Translations under genes and position numbers: made by a program
The notes under the pieces: generated by a model
Told to the model about the DNA's origin: nothing
What the model saw: only the letters and a program-made list of their open reading frames with translations
The model's database searches: none
Source of the DNA: Zunongwangia sp. ESRF-bin46
Lineage (GTDB): Bacteria > Bacteroidota > Bacteroidia > Flavobacteriales > Flavobacteriaceae
NCBI GenBank assembly: GCA_002631855.1
Contig: NTLF01000014.1
Coordinates: 124,001-188,000 of the forward strand
Length of the DNA: 64,000 bases
Direction of reading: 5' to 3'
In this document: positions 8,007 to 17,781 of the stretch, piece by piece
Layout: each line of letters starts with the position of its first letter
Numbering within the stretch: the stretch's first letter is position 1

Positions 8007-9272
8007 ATGCGCACCTTTCTTATTATTATTTCGCTGCTACTTGGTTATGTTGTTGTTGCGCAAGAACCTGCCATTGAGACCGAAAAAGATACAACTGCAA
8101 CTAAAAAAGAAGAAAAGAAAAATCCATTTAACACCGGTTTTTACCCCATTGGTTTTTTTGATATTGATTTACGTTATTTAATAAAATACAACAATTACGA
8201 AGGCATTCGCTTGGGTATTGGCGGAATTACCAACGATAAACTTTTTGAAGACTATAAAATTGGCGGGTATATTGCTCATGGCTTTAAAGACCACGATTTT
8301 AAATTCAGTCTGGGGGCAAGTGCACGTGTGGACAAAAAGACTAAAACCTGGGTCAACCTATATTATATAGATGATATTCGAGAGATTGGAACGTTCCAAT
8401 ATCTAACCGATGCCCGCGTATACTCTGTTTTTGAACCCCGTTTAGTAAACGTTACACAATTTTTTAAACATCGTACTTGGCAGGCCAATATACAAAGTGA
8501 GTTTGACCCTAAGATATTATCGGAACTACGCATTTCCCGAAGCACCGTAGAGCAAATAGAAAACTACACATTTATTAATGATGGTAAGTTTTATAATGAC
8601 TACGAGCTTAGTGAGGTTACTGCTTCAGTGAGGATAAGTCCTAAAGAAGATTTTATAACTACTAATGATGGTTTTGTTGAGTATTTTGATGGTAGCCCAA
8701 AAATAAGCGCACAAGTTACCCAAGGTTTAAAAGGAATTGCTGGCAGTGACTTCAATTATACCAAATTTGGCCTAAAACTCGATTATTATATAGAGCGAAC
8801 CGACCTCTCCTCTACCAGCTTTTTACTGGAAGGCGATTATGCTATTGGAGATGTCCCGTTAACACACTTATTTCATGCTTTTCCTAATAGTCCTACAAAA
8901 AATACAATCTTACAGCGTTTTTCTGTTGCAGGCCGGAAGAGTTTTGAAACCATGTACTTTGGAGAGTTCTTCTCTGACAAACTCGCAACACTTCAAATTA
9001 AACATAGTCTGCGCCGCTTTTATTTTTCAGATAAATTTAAACCCGAGCTAGTGGTTATTACCCGTCACGCAATTGGTAATATGGAAAATCCAGAAAATCA
9101 CTCCGGTATTAACTTTAAGACCTTAGACCAAATTTATTCAGAATCAGGGATCGAACTTAATAAACTTATTTTCGGATTCGGGTTAAGTTTCGCCTATCGG
9201 TATGGATTTTATCATTTGCCAGAATTAGAAGATAATATTTCCTTTAAATTTACATTCTACGCCAAGTTTTAA
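8007..9272 (+). CDS. Outer-membrane barrel protein, DUF5686-like
   Basis: A 421-residue exported protein with signal peptide (MRTFLIIISLLLGYVVVAQ) and a short Thr/Lys-rich linker. The rest is an alternating-strand pattern ending in an aromatic (FTFYAKF), typical of an outer-membrane beta-barrel. The segment YNNYEGIRLGIGG followed by GYIAHGFKDHDFKFSLG resembles the barrel part of DUF5686 proteins of Bacteroidota. Those are usually about twice as long and begin with a CarboxypepD-reg-like domain that is missing here. Function is unknown. It lies just before an RND/MMPL exporter, perhaps a functional link. Family call is from memory of the pattern. Confidence 0.6.
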   Translation: MRTFLIIISLLLGYVVVAQEPAIETEKDTTATKKEEKKNPFNTGFYPIGFFDIDLRYLIKYNNYEGIRLGIGGITNDKLFEDYKIGGYIAHGFKDHDFKFSLGASARVDKKTKTWVNLYYIDDIREIGTFQYLTDARVYSVFEPRLVNVTQFFKHRTWQANIQSEFDPKILSELRISRSTVEQIENYTFINDGKFYNDYELSEVTASVRISPKEDFITTNDGFVEYFDGSPKISAQVTQGLKGIAGSDFNYTKFGLKLDYYIERTDLSSTSFLLEGDYAIGDVPLTHLFHAFPNSPTKNTILQRFSVAGRKSFETMYFGEFFSDKLATLQIKHSLRRFYFSDKFKPELVVITRHAIGNMENPENHSGINFKTLDQIYSESGIELNKLIFGFGLSFAYRYGFYHLPELEDNISFKFTFYAKF

Positions 9273-9318
9273 TACGTAAAAAGAGCAACTAAAACGACGG
9301 CTACTGCCTTATAATTTA

Positions 9319-9326
9319 TACCTTTG
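9319..9326 (+). promoter_or_regulatory. -7 promoter element for the MMPL transporter
   Basis: TACCTTTG matches TAnnTTTG exactly and lies 22 bp before the TTG start at 9349. No clear -33 TTG is visible. Confidence 0.5.
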
Positions 9327-9348
9327 CGCCTTCTAAAAGGAAAAAGGT

Positions 9349-11763
9349 TTGGACAAACTTTTCAGTATTGGTTTTTGGACCACCGTAGCTCGGTTTATTT
9401 TGCGTAATCGTACGCTTATTCTTATTGCCATTGCCTGTGCAACCGTATTTTTTGCTCTGCAATGGAAAAACATGCGCTTTACGTATACCGAAGCCAATTT
9501 ATTGCCCGATGATCACGAAATTAACTTAGAATACAATAATTTTCTATCAAAATTTGGTGAAGAAGGTAATTTAATTGTTTTGGGAATTAAAGACTCAACC
9601 CTTTTTACCCCTTCTAACTTCAACGCTTGGACGCAACTTTCAAAAACTTTAGGCAAGTATGACGAAGTAGAGTTTACCTTATCGGTTGGTGACCTGCAAA
9701 AACTGGAACGGAAAAAGGATACTGTTGGTTTTCAATTGGTACCTTTTATTGAAGATTCCATCACTACTTCAAAAAAACTTCAGAAATACAAACAAGAACT
9801 CTTCAACAACCTTCCTTTTTATAATGGTTTGGTCTATAGCCCCGATAAAAAGTCAGTTCGCACAGCTATTTACCTAAAAAAAGATATTGTTAATACTGCC
9901 GAACGGAAAGATTTTATTGTTGAAGATCTTATTCCCAACATTGAAACTTTTGAAAAGGAAACCGGTATCGATGTCCACACATCAGGTATGCCTTATATAC
10001 GTACCTTAAACTCGCAAAATATCATCGATGAAATTGGTATGTTCATCGCCGCAGCGTTGTTGGTTACCTCATTAATTTTTTTCTTTTTCTTCCGTTCAGT
10101 ACGAGCAACGTTAATTTCCATGGCTACGGTTATTATAGGTGTTATGTGGTCTTTTGGAATTTTAGGATTGCTTCATTATGAAATTACAGTACTAACGGCT
10201 TTAATTCCGCCACTAATAATAGTAATTGGTATTCCCAACTGTATTTTCCTTATTAATAAGTACCAGCAGGAAATAAAACAACACGGTAATCAAGCCAAAT
10301 CTTTACAACGTGTAATTAGTAAAGTGGGCAATGCAACGTTAATGACAAATGTTACAACTGCATCTGGTTTTGCTACGTTTATTTTAACCAACAGTAAACT
10401 ACTTAGTGAATTTGGTATTGTCGCTTCTATTAACATCATCGCTATTTTCCTACTTAGTTTGTTCATAATTCCCATTGTGTACAGTTATATGGCAATACCG
10501 AAATACAAACACTTAAAACATCTTAACAAACGATGGATTGGGAGTTTTGTAGACTGGATGGAACGTATGGTAAAAGGACACCGAATTGCCATATTTATTG
10601 TGTCAATTGTTATGCTCTGCCTTAGTATTATTGGGATGTTTAATATTAAAATATCGGGGAGTCTTATTGAAGACATGCCAAAAAACGCAGATTTTTTTAA
10701 AGACATCCGTTTTTTTGAAAAAGAATATGAAGGCATCATGCCTTTGGAAATATTAGTAGATACCAAACGTAAAAAAGGAGTGATGAAACTTGCTACCTTA
10801 AAACGAATGGACGAGCTACAGGAGTACATTGAAGAAATACCTGAATTTTCTAAACCTCTTTCGGTTGTAGAATTGGTTAAATATTCAAAGCAGGCCTATT
10901 ATAATAACAATCCAGAATATTATCAATTACCCAACAGCCAAGAACGGACTTTTATTCTATCACAGGCAAAAAGTAGTGCTGGAAGTACCGATTTATTAAA
11001 GAGCTATGTGGACAGTACAGGCCAATTTGCACGCATTACAACATTTATTAAAGACACTGAAACAGAACGGTACGACCGAATTGAAGAAGATCTAAAGGCT
11101 AAAATAGATAAAATATTTCCGCCAGAGCGCTACATTGTTACCCTTACAGGAAAAGCGTTGGTATTCCAAAAAGGAACAAAATACCTTGTAACCAATTTAA
11201 TAATTTCACTTTCGCTTGCCATTTTATTAATAGCATTATTTATGGCGTGGATGTTTAGAAGTTTTAAAATGATATTGGTTTCCTTGCTGCCCAATCTACT
11301 TCCCTTGATAATAACAGCTGGGCTTATGGGATTTTTAGGCGTGCCAATTAAACCCAGTACAATTTTGGTGTTTAGTATTGCTTTTGGTATTTCGGTAGAT
11401 GACACCATTCACTTTTTGGCAAAATATAGGCAAGAGCTTATTGCAAACAATTGGAAGATTAAAAAATCTGTTTATGCCGCTTTACGGGAAACAGGAGTAA
11501 GCATGTTTTACACTTCCATTGTACTGTTTTTTGGGTTCTCTGTATTTACCATTTCAAGTTTTGGAGGCACTGTTGCGTTAGGGGCATTGGTCTCTATCAC
11601 ATTAGTATTTGCGATGTTAGCAAACCTATTATTGCTTCCGGCACTCTTACTATCTCTCGAAAAAGAGATAGCAAACAAAAAGACCTTTAAAAAACCTTCA
11701 TTAAAAATTTTACCAGATGATGACGATGAAGAGGAGGAAGCAAGTCAATCTAAAAAAGAATAA
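9349..11763 (+). CDS. RND/MMPL-family transporter (patched-like exporter)
   Basis: An 804-residue inner-membrane protein with the duplicated RND plan: TM1 near residue 20, a large periplasmic loop, a bundle of about five helices near 225-385, then the same arrangement again, with [17 protein letters not shown] in the second sterol-sensing-like bundle. The single-chain, ~800-residue form fits the MMPL/HpnN branch of exporters driven by proton motive force, not the tripartite AcrB type. The substrate is probably hydrophobic or lipidic but cannot be told. Translation starts at TTG 9349; the tail is acidic. It may work with the barrel gene upstream (inference). Confidence 0.82.
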   Translation: MDKLFSIGFWTTVARFILRNRTLILIAIACATVFFALQWKNMRFTYTEANLLPDDHEINLEYNNFLSKFGEEGNLIVLGIKDSTLFTPSNFNAWTQLSKTLGKYDEVEFTLSVGDLQKLERKKDTVGFQLVPFIEDSITTSKKLQKYKQELFNNLPFYNGLVYSPDKKSVRTAIYLKKDIVNTAERKDFIVEDLIPNIETFEKETGIDVHTSGMPYIRTLNSQNIIDEIGMFIAAALLVTSLIFFFFFRSVRATLISMATVIIGVMWSFGILGLLHYEITVLTALIPPLIIVIGIPNCIFLINKYQQEIKQHGNQAKSLQRVISKVGNATLMTNVTTASGFATFILTNSKLLSEFGIVASINIIAIFLLSLFIIPIVYSYMAIPKYKHLKHLNKRWIGSFVDWMERMVKGHRIAIFIVSIVMLCLSIIGMFNIKISGSLIEDMPKNADFFKDIRFFEKEYEGIMPLEILVDTKRKKGVMKLATLKRMDELQEYIEEIPEFSKPLSVVELVKYSKQAYYNNNPEYYQLPNSQERTFILSQAKSSAGSTDLLKSYVDSTGQFARITTFIKDTETERYDRIEEDLKAKIDKIFPPERYIVTLTGKALVFQKGTKYLVTNLIISLSLAILLIALFMAWMFRSFKMILVSLLPNLLPLIITAGLMGFLGVPIKPSTILVFSIAFGISVDDTIHFLAKYRQELIANNWKIKKSVYAALRETGVSMFYTSIVLFFGFSVFTISSFGGTVALGALVSITLVFAMLANLLLLPALLLSLEKEIANKKTFKKPSLKILPDDDDEEEEASQSKKE

Positions 11764-11792
11764 AGAAATGTAGTGTTTCAGAATATATTTTT

Positions 11793-11819
11793 TTGAAATT
11801 TATAGAAAAAGTATCTTTA
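11793..11819 (+). promoter_or_regulatory. Promoter of asnS
   Basis: A -33 TTG at 11793-11795 and -7 TATCTTTA at 11812-11819 (one mismatch) lie 16 bp apart, 21 bp before the ATG at 11841. The TTG is sometimes read as an upstream start codon; its place in the promoter argues against that. Confidence 0.55.
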
Positions 11820-11840
11820 CCACTCGAAAATACACCTATT

Positions 11841-13283
11841 ATGCAGCATACTGAGATCATAGACGTTTTACAAACGGAACCTTCCTTAAACGAAATTACC
11901 ATTAAAGGATGGGTTCGAGCTTTTAGAAGTAACCGTTTTATTGCTTTAAATGATGGTTCTACCATTAAAAACCTACAATGCGTTGTTGATTTTGAGAATT
12001 TTGAAGAAGAAACATTAAAAAAGATTACTGTTGGCGCAGCGATAGAAGTTAAAGGTGTTTTAGTAGAAAGTCAAGGAAAAGGACAAAGTGTAGAAGTTCA
12101 GGTTTCAAACGTCACAGTATTGGGCGAAGCAGATCCAGAAGAAGTAAAGCTTACTATCCTTTCACCTAAGCGACATACCCTTGAAAAGTTAAGAGAACAA
12201 GCTCATTTGCGTGTTCGCACCAATACATTTAGTGCCGTTATGCGTACCCGGTCAAAATTGGCATTTGCCGTTCATGAATATTTTCAGAAGAATGGATTCA
12301 ACTATATGCATTCCCCAATTATTACAGGCAGTGATGCTGAAGGTGCTGGCGAAATGTTTCGCGTGAGCAACCTTGATCCTAAAAACCCACCTTTAGATGA
12401 TGAGGGAAATGTAGACTATTCAAAAGATTTCTTCGGAAAAGAAACAAACCTTACCGTAAGTGGACAATTAGAAGGTGAAACCTACGCCATGGGATTGGGT
12501 AAAATATACACTTTTGGGCCAACGTTTAGAGCCGAAAACTCAAACACATCGCGTCATTTGGCAGAATTTTGGATGATTGAGCCCGAAATGGCTTTCTGTG
12601 ATCTAGACGGAAACATGGATTTGGCCGAAGATTTTATAAAATACATCATTAAATATGCGCTGGAAAACTGCGCAGACGACCTTGAGTTTTTAGAAAACCG
12701 TTTGCTGCAGGTAGAAAAAAGCAAACCTCAAGCAGAACGAAGTGAAATGGCACTTAGGGAAAAAATGAAATTTGTTCTGGAAAACAACTTTAAACGTGTT
12801 ACCTATACCGAAGCAATTGACATTCTTAAAAACTCAAAACCGAACAAAAAGAAAAAATTTAAATACATAATCGACGAATGGGGAGCAGATCTACAAAGTG
12901 AACACGAACGCTTTTTAGTGGAAAAACACTTTAAATGTCCTGTGATATTATTTGACTACCCTGCAAAAATTAAAGCTTTTTACATGCGTTTAAACGACGA
13001 CGGTAAAACAGTTCGTGCCATGGATGTACTCTTTCCTGGTATTGGAGAGATTGTTGGAGGTTCGCAACGTGAAGAGCGTTATGATGTTCTAAAAGAAAAA
13101 ATGGAAACCATGGGTATTGAAGAAAAAGAACTTTGGTGGTATTTAGAGCTTCGTAAGTTTGGTACCTGTGTACATAGTGGCTTTGGCCTTGGTTTTGAGC
13201 GTATGGTACAATTTGTAACCGGCATGGGCAACATTCGCGATGTAATTCCTTATCCTCGCACCCCTGGTAATGCATCGTTTTAA
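11841..13283 (+). CDS. asnS: Asparagine--tRNA ligase
   Basis: Class IIb aminoacyl-tRNA synthetase charging tRNA-Asn. From ATG 11841 the product is 480 residues. Visible are an N-terminal OB-fold ([20 protein letters not shown]), [13 protein letters not shown], class II motif 2 ([19 protein letters not shown]) and motif 3 ([16 protein letters not shown]). The GSDAEGAGE and EPEMAF features distinguish AsnRS from AspRS, which is separate at 41448. The asparagine-specific enzyme means direct charging rather than transamidation. Confidence 0.97.
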   Translation: MQHTEIIDVLQTEPSLNEITIKGWVRAFRSNRFIALNDGSTIKNLQCVVDFENFEEETLKKITVGAAIEVKGVLVESQGKGQSVEVQVSNVTVLGEADPEEVKLTILSPKRHTLEKLREQAHLRVRTNTFSAVMRTRSKLAFAVHEYFQKNGFNYMHSPIITGSDAEGAGEMFRVSNLDPKNPPLDDEGNVDYSKDFFGKETNLTVSGQLEGETYAMGLGKIYTFGPTFRAENSNTSRHLAEFWMIEPEMAFCDLDGNMDLAEDFIKYIIKYALENCADDLEFLENRLLQVEKSKPQAERSEMALREKMKFVLENNFKRVTYTEAIDILKNSKPNKKKKFKYIIDEWGADLQSEHERFLVEKHFKCPVILFDYPAKIKAFYMRLNDDGKTVRAMDVLFPGIGEIVGGSQREERYDVLKEKMETMGIEEKELWWYLELRKFGTCVHSGFGLGFERMVQFVTGMGNIRDVIPYPRTPGNASF

Positions 13284-13310
13284 TGATAATAAATCATAAG
13301 CTTATATTAA

Positions 13311-13348
13311 AACCAGCTACAATATTATTTTTGTAGCTGGTTTTTTTT
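13311..13348 (+). terminator. Strong terminator after asnS
   Basis: AACCAGCTACAA (13311-13322) pairs perfectly with TTGTAGCTGGTT (13331-13342) around an 8-nt loop and runs into T8. Confidence 0.93.
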
Positions 13349-13372
13349 AACTTTATAAGTAAGTTATATCGT

Positions 13373-14836
13373 ATGTTAAAGCAACAACTTAATTTTAAAC
13401 TTTCACAAAAGCTATCACCACAACAAATCCAGTTGATGAAGTTGATACAATTGCCTACACAGGCTTTTGAGCAACGTATTTCGCAGGAAATGGAAGAAAA
13501 CCCTGCCTTGGAAGGTGGAAAAGATGAGCTTAATGAATATGAGGATGAGTTTTCAGATTCTTATGAAGATGATTACGATGACGATGGAACCGAAGTAATT
13601 GAAACTGAAATTAACGTGGATGATTATTTAAGCGATGATGAAGTGCCCAGCTATAAACTTTCTTCAAATAACTATAGTGCTGATGATGAGGATAAACAAA
13701 TACCATATGCTTCGGGGAAATCATTTACCCAACATTTAATGCAGCAGTTAAACACCTACCGCTTTGATGACGAAGAAAGGGAAATTGCAAAATTTTTAGT
13801 AGGTAGTGTTGATGAAAGTGGTTACATACGCCGGGAAGTATTAGATATAGTAGATGATCTTGCCTTTACACAAAACGTTTACACTACTGAAGAAAAAGTA
13901 GAAAAAACACTAAAAGTTGTACAAGGTTTAGACCCTGCTGGTGTTGCAGCAAGAAGCCTTCAAGAGTGCTTATTGATTCAATTAAAGCGGAAAGAAGAAA
14001 CAGCTTCTGTGGCGTTGGCAACTTCAATTTTAGATGAAGCATTTGATCAGTTTACAAAAAAACATTACAAGAAGTTACTTCAGAAGTTTGATATTTCCGA
14101 AGATGAGCTTAGGGATGCCATTCATGAAATTGAAGTGTTGAACCCTAAACCAGGTGGAAGCTATTCTGGCAACACCCGTGCAGTAGAGCACGTAATACCA
14201 GACTTTACCATAAAAATTAGGGATGGTGAATTAGAACTTACCTTAAATGGGCGTAATGCACCAGAACTTCACGTATCGCGTGACTATACTAATATGCTTA
14301 AAGGCTATAAAGAATCTAAAGAAAAATCGAAGAAGCAGAAAGATGCTGTGATGTTCATAAAGCAAAAACTGGATGCCGCCAAATGGTTTATCGAGGCCAT
14401 AAAACAGAGACAGCAAACCCTTTTTGTTACTATGAGCAGTATTATGAACTATCAAAAGGATTATTTTTTAACCGGTGATGAGCGCAAGATTAAGCCCATG
14501 ATCTTAAAAGATATTGCTGATGAAATAGACATGGATGTTTCGACCGTTTCCCGTGTAGCGAATAGCAAATATGTAGATACACCTTACGGAACATTTCTTA
14601 TAAAAGAATTCTTTAGCGAGTCGATGAAAAATGATCAAGGAGAAGATGTCTCAACTCGTGAAATAAAGAAAATACTTGAAATTACTGTTCAAGAAGAAGA
14701 TAAAATGAAGCCCTTAACCGATGATAAGTTGGCGAAAGTACTTAAAGATAAAGGGTACCCTATTGCTCGACGTACCATTGCCAAGTATAGGGAACAGCTT
14801 GATATTCCGGTAGCACGCCTTCGAAAAGAAATTTAA
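13373..14836 (+). CDS. rpoN: RNA polymerase sigma-54 factor
   Basis: A 487-residue sigma-54. Region I is the Gln-rich start (LKQQLNFKLSQKLSPQQIQLMKLIQLP) that binds enhancer activators. It is followed by an acidic linker, the core-binding domain, a helix-turn-helix (DIDMDVSTVSRVANSKYV) and the C-terminal RpoN box ARRTIAKYREQL that reads the -24 element. It directs transcription that depends on AAA+ activators. It overlaps the next membrane-protein gene by one base (TAATG). Confidence 0.97.
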   Translation: MLKQQLNFKLSQKLSPQQIQLMKLIQLPTQAFEQRISQEMEENPALEGGKDELNEYEDEFSDSYEDDYDDDGTEVIETEINVDDYLSDDEVPSYKLSSNNYSADDEDKQIPYASGKSFTQHLMQQLNTYRFDDEEREIAKFLVGSVDESGYIRREVLDIVDDLAFTQNVYTTEEKVEKTLKVVQGLDPAGVAARSLQECLLIQLKRKEETASVALATSILDEAFDQFTKKHYKKLLQKFDISEDELRDAIHEIEVLNPKPGGSYSGNTRAVEHVIPDFTIKIRDGELELTLNGRNAPELHVSRDYTNMLKGYKESKEKSKKQKDAVMFIKQKLDAAKWFIEAIKQRQQTLFVTMSSIMNYQKDYFLTGDERKIKPMILKDIADEIDMDVSTVSRVANSKYVDTPYGTFLIKEFFSESMKNDQGEDVSTREIKKILEITVQEEDKMKPLTDDKLAKVLKDKGYPIARRTIAKYREQLDIPVARLRKEI

Positions 14837-15441
14837 TGAACCGTTTTCTACGTTTTGGCTCTTATGTATTACACCCACTAATAATGCCATTACTGGGTGT
14901 TATTTTATATTTTGTATTTACACCTCGCTATGTGGATATTGAGTTGCTACGCGCAAAGATATTTGCTGTAGCCATCGTCACAACTCTTATTCCTATAATT
15001 ACATTTTTTCTATTAAAAAACCTTGGGGTCATTAATTCCATTCACTTAGAAACCACCAAAGAGCGGAAAGTACCATTAATGATTCAGTGTATACTGTTGC
15101 TATTAATTATAAAAATGGTGTTTGATCCATACGACGACCCTGAATTGTATTATTTTTTTGTGGGTATTTTATTTTCTACAATTACTGCACTGCTAATGGC
15201 TATATTAAAAGTAAAGGTTAGTTTACATCAGATGGGAATAGCTGGGGTTACCATGTTCTTAATTGTACTTAGCATTCATTTTAAGATTAATGTACTGCTC
15301 TGGATAGGTATTTTCTTTTTTTTTAATGGTTGGATTGCTTCTTCCCGATTGCATAGTGAATCTCATAATTTTTTAGAACTCACTTTAGGGTTTTTTATTG
15401 GTCTGATTCCGCAAATAATTATGGTTAACTTTTGGCTATAA
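14836..15441 (+). CDS. Membrane protein, PAP2-like C-terminal motif
   Basis: A 201-residue protein with about six transmembrane helices and no signal peptide. Near the C-terminus SSRLHSESHNFLELTLGFFIG resembles the third PAP2 phosphatase motif (SR-x5-H-x3-D/E), but the PSGH motif is absent and the first motif is doubtful, so catalysis is unproven. It could be a degenerate lipid phosphatase or an unrelated family. It is translationally coupled to rpoN (TAATG) and converges with the PorT-like gene, overlapping its end by six bases. Confidence 0.6.
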   Translation: MNRFLRFGSYVLHPLIMPLLGVILYFVFTPRYVDIELLRAKIFAVAIVTTLIPIITFFLLKNLGVINSIHLETTKERKVPLMIQCILLLLIIKMVFDPYDDPELYYFFVGILFSTITALLMAILKVKVSLHQMGIAGVTMFLIVLSIHFKINVLLWIGIFFFFNGWIASSRLHSESHNFLELTLGFFIGLIPQIIMVNFWL

Positions 15442-16140
15442 AATGTAGAAGATCAAGCCTAGTTTGATAGTCTTAAAATTAACAGTTTGGCCATCACTAG
15501 TAGTTGCATCTTTAAAAAACGGATTAATACTATATGATGCAAAAAAATTAAACGTATTATAGCCAAAGCTTAGATTTGCTGAAAGACGTAAATTACCAAA
15601 TTCTGGTATATCGGTTTGCACCACTTTATTGTTAGGTTGCTTAAATGTTGCTTTGTACCAATATGTGTAACCTACACGGACGCCGCCGTAGATTCGCCAA
15701 AACTTATAAGTTTCAGCAGTTGAAGTACGCCACCTAAACTCTAAAGGCACTTCTATAGTTGCCATGCTAAAGCGGTTTTGATCAAAGTCAATATCTTCAT
15801 CTAAAACCTTAAATATAGTATTTTCATTAGGTTCTTCACCAATAAAAAGATTCTGCCCAAATTGATCAAACGCTAAACCAGCACCAATGGCTATGGCTAC
15901 ATTACGTCTTTTATTAATTGGCATGTCCCTAAAGTAACCCAATTGAAATCCGCCAGAAAGTCCACGAGAATTTATACCAGTTGGTACATCAGACACAATA
16001 TTATAATTAAGTCCAATGTAAAACTGGTCTTCTCTATATTTTGTATCAACTATGGTATCGTTTTCTTCTTCCTGTGAAAAACCGGGAAAAGCATATGATA
16101 ATCCTATTAAAAGAAACACTACTTTAAACTTGTTCAACAT
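15436..16140 (-). CDS. PorT-like outer-membrane beta-barrel protein
   Basis: A 234-residue exported protein: signal peptide (MLNKFKVVFLLIGLSYAFPGFSQ), then an eight-strand-like barrel with DQFYIGLNYNIVSD, GGFQLGYFRDMPINKR, RWRTSTAETYKFWRIYGG and an aromatic end (KLGLIFYIL). Size and strand pattern match the OMP_b-brl/PorT family. PorT/SprT is needed for type IX secretion in Porphyromonas and Flavobacterium, and a T9SS substrate is encoded at 4949-6331. I cannot tell true PorT from a paralogue. It follows the exbBD cluster but is separated by a terminator, and a -7-like TATCTTTA on the minus strand (16145-16152) lies 4 bp before the ATG. Confidence 0.65.
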   Translation of the reverse strand: MLNKFKVVFLLIGLSYAFPGFSQEEENDTIVDTKYREDQFYIGLNYNIVSDVPTGINSRGLSGGFQLGYFRDMPINKRRNVAIAIGAGLAFDQFGQNLFIGEEPNENTIFKVLDEDIDFDQNRFSMATIEVPLEFRWRTSTAETYKFWRIYGGVRVGYTYWYKATFKQPNNKVVQTDIPEFGNLRLSANLSFGYNTFNFFASYSINPFFKDATTSDGQTVNFKTIKLGLIFYIL

Positions 16141-16172
16141 ACGATAAAGATAAATGTATTTTTAAAATACTA

Positions 16173-16209
16173 AAATAAAAAAGCCTTGGTCTATTGCAGA
16201 ACAAGGCTT
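16173..16209 (-). terminator. Terminator of the exbB-exbD cluster
   Basis: On the minus strand AAGCCTTG (16209-16202) pairs with CAAGGCTT (16188-16181) and is followed by a T-rich run, ending the exbBD transcript before the PorT-like gene. Confidence 0.75.
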
Positions 16210-16234
16210 TTATACTATTTATTGTGTTCTCTGT

Positions 16235-16708
16235 TTATTGATCAACAGGATTTCCAGGAGCTGTTATGTAAATAATTTTTAACATGTTCAGGTCCCTTAA
16301 TTGTTGTTTAATATCAGTAACAAGACCAGTGTTGGTTTCCTCATCAACTTTAAGGGCAACCATTACCTTATCTTGTAGTTCAGGGCGTAAATTTTCCCGT
16401 GCTTCAGTTAAAGCAAATTTCACATTTGATATGTCCGTAAACTTATCCCCAATCTGTATTTTACCTTCAGTACCATATTTATCTTTATATCGGGAGCTTG
16501 GCTTCCCTGCATAAATATATACAGAGCGGTCTTTTTTCAATTTTTCTAACTGATCTGCTTTGGGAAGCGTATTTTGCACCAACAGATTATTATCTCTTAA
16601 TACGGTTACAACCATAAAGAAGAATAATAGCATAAATACAATATCGGGTAAAGACGCTGTATTTACTGCTGGGATTTCGCCACCTTTTTTCTTTCTAAAT
16701 TTTGACAT
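16235..16708 (-). CDS. exbD: ExbD/TolR family protein (second copy)
   Basis: A 157-residue inner-membrane protein with a short cytoplasmic N-terminus, one transmembrane helix (TASLPDIVFMLLFFFMVVTVL) carrying the conserved proton-channel Asp, and a periplasmic domain ending in LNMLKIIYITAPG. ExbD proteins form the stator with ExbB and pass proton-motive energy to TonB. It is the last gene of a four-gene cluster with a second ExbD, 13 bp upstream. Confidence 0.9.
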   Translation of the reverse strand: MSKFRKKKGGEIPAVNTASLPDIVFMLLFFFMVVTVLRDNNLLVQNTLPKADQLEKLKKDRSVYIYAGKPSSRYKDKYGTEGKIQIGDKFTDISNVKFALTEARENLRPELQDKVMVALKVDEETNTGLVTDIKQQLRDLNMLKIIYITAPGNPVDQ

Positions 16709-16721
16709 AATACCTTTTTAT

Positions 16722-17336
16722 TTATTGTCCGCTCTTCTTAGGTTCAGCTTCAGATAATTTAAGAGGGAACAGTTTTTGGATTTGCTCTAATTTCTCTTGA
16801 GCATCTTCTTCGTTTCCATTAAAGCTACCTTCATCTATTGCCTGTTTTACCTCTGTAAATTTCCACCCAAATAATCGTTGGGATTCCCTGTTCCGTAAGA
16901 AATTATAAGCCGCGACCAATTCGTTTTGAACGGTTATATACATACTATAGGATGTTAAACGGTCGTTCTGCACTGATATAACTGCTTTTTCAGGATTATC
17001 AGAGGATGTTGGATCTCCTGCCCCTTTACAGTAATTACAAGCTTCTTGTCCTACTCCACCACCATTATCCAAAAACTTAATTGCAGCTTCACGTAAGTCA
17101 CCAACTTTCATCAGTTCATCCTCTACCAATAATTGATCGTCTTTGTTTACACTAACGACAAACAAATTCTTTTGTTTAATAATTGGTGGATCTTCTATCT
17201 CTTCATCAGGAGGCAATTGTCTCGCAATACCCTTATCTTTTTCAATGGTAGTTGTTACCAAGAAAAATATAAGGAGCAGGAATGCGATGTCTGCCATAGA
17301 CCCTGCGTTAACCTCGGGTGTTGCTCTTCTTGCCAT
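16722..17336 (-). CDS. exbD: ExbD/TolR family protein (first copy)
   Basis: A 204-residue ExbD homologue: cytoplasmic start RRATPEVNAGSMADIAFLLLI with the channel Asp in the membrane helix, then a larger periplasmic domain than the second copy. That domain includes an unusual insertion with a CNYC pair (around residues 100-103) and a long C-terminal extension. It follows the four-helix protein by one base. Two different ExbD subunits next to one ExbB are common in Bacteroidota and may form a mixed stator. Confidence 0.88.
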   Translation of the reverse strand: MARRATPEVNAGSMADIAFLLLIFFLVTTTIEKDKGIARQLPPDEEIEDPPIIKQKNLFVVSVNKDDQLLVEDELMKVGDLREAAIKFLDNGGGVGQEACNYCKGAGDPTSSDNPEKAVISVQNDRLTSYSMYITVQNELVAAYNFLRNRESQRLFGWKFTEVKQAIDEGSFNGNEEDAQEKLEQIQKLFPLKLSEAEPKKSGQ

Positions 17337-17337
17337 A

Positions 17338-17763
17338 TTATCTTGTTGTCATTTTTTTAATTCCGCTAAATACCATTGCACCAATAGCTAATATCGCTAA
17401 GATGTAAAAGACATGTAGACCTGTGCCAACCCAACGAGAACCGCTTTCAGAAAGCGTTCCTTCTTGCATTGGTGTTTCAACTCCACTTGAAAGGGCATAT
17501 CCTATCGCTATAATTACGAGGAATGCACCAATTGATAAGAGCGTTCGTTTTATATTACCAGCAAATATTCCTTTTAGTACAAATACTACAACGAATAAAA
17601 GTACAATGGCAAATGTTATGTATGCTAAATACAAGTATCCATCCACACCTTCACCTGTTGCTTTTACAACCTCGTCCCCTTTAGATATAATCATACCTAA
17701 GAAAACAATACCTGCCAAGCTAAGGATTACTGCTACAATTTTTAAAATTTTATGTAAAGCCAT
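17338..17763 (-). CDS. Four-helix membrane protein within the exbBD cluster
   Basis: A 141-residue protein with an N-terminal helix (residues ~7-25), two central helices and a C-terminal helix, and short loops. I recognise no catalytic motif. Its place between exbB (18 bp away) and exbD (1 bp) suggests an accessory subunit of the proton channel. Function unknown. Confidence 0.75.
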   Translation of the reverse strand: MALHKILKIVAVILSLAGIVFLGMIISKGDEVVKATGEGVDGYLYLAYITFAIVLLFVVVFVLKGIFAGNIKRTLLSIGAFLVIIAIGYALSSGVETPMQEGTLSESGSRWVGTGLHVFYILAILAIGAMVFSGIKKMTTR

Positions 17764-17781
17764 TATTTGGTGTTTTAGTAA

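Noticed and set aside
13311-13348. Repeats around genes as possible CRISPR or REP elements
   Set aside because: The inverted repeats after asnS, tsf, the efflux operon, the TonB receptor and others are all single stem-loops with T-runs and unrelated sequences, i.e. terminators. No regularly spaced direct repeats were found.
14836-15441. A working PAP2 phosphatase
   Set aside because: Only the third motif is recognisable; the PSGH motif is missing, so I describe it as PAP2-like and leave the activity open.
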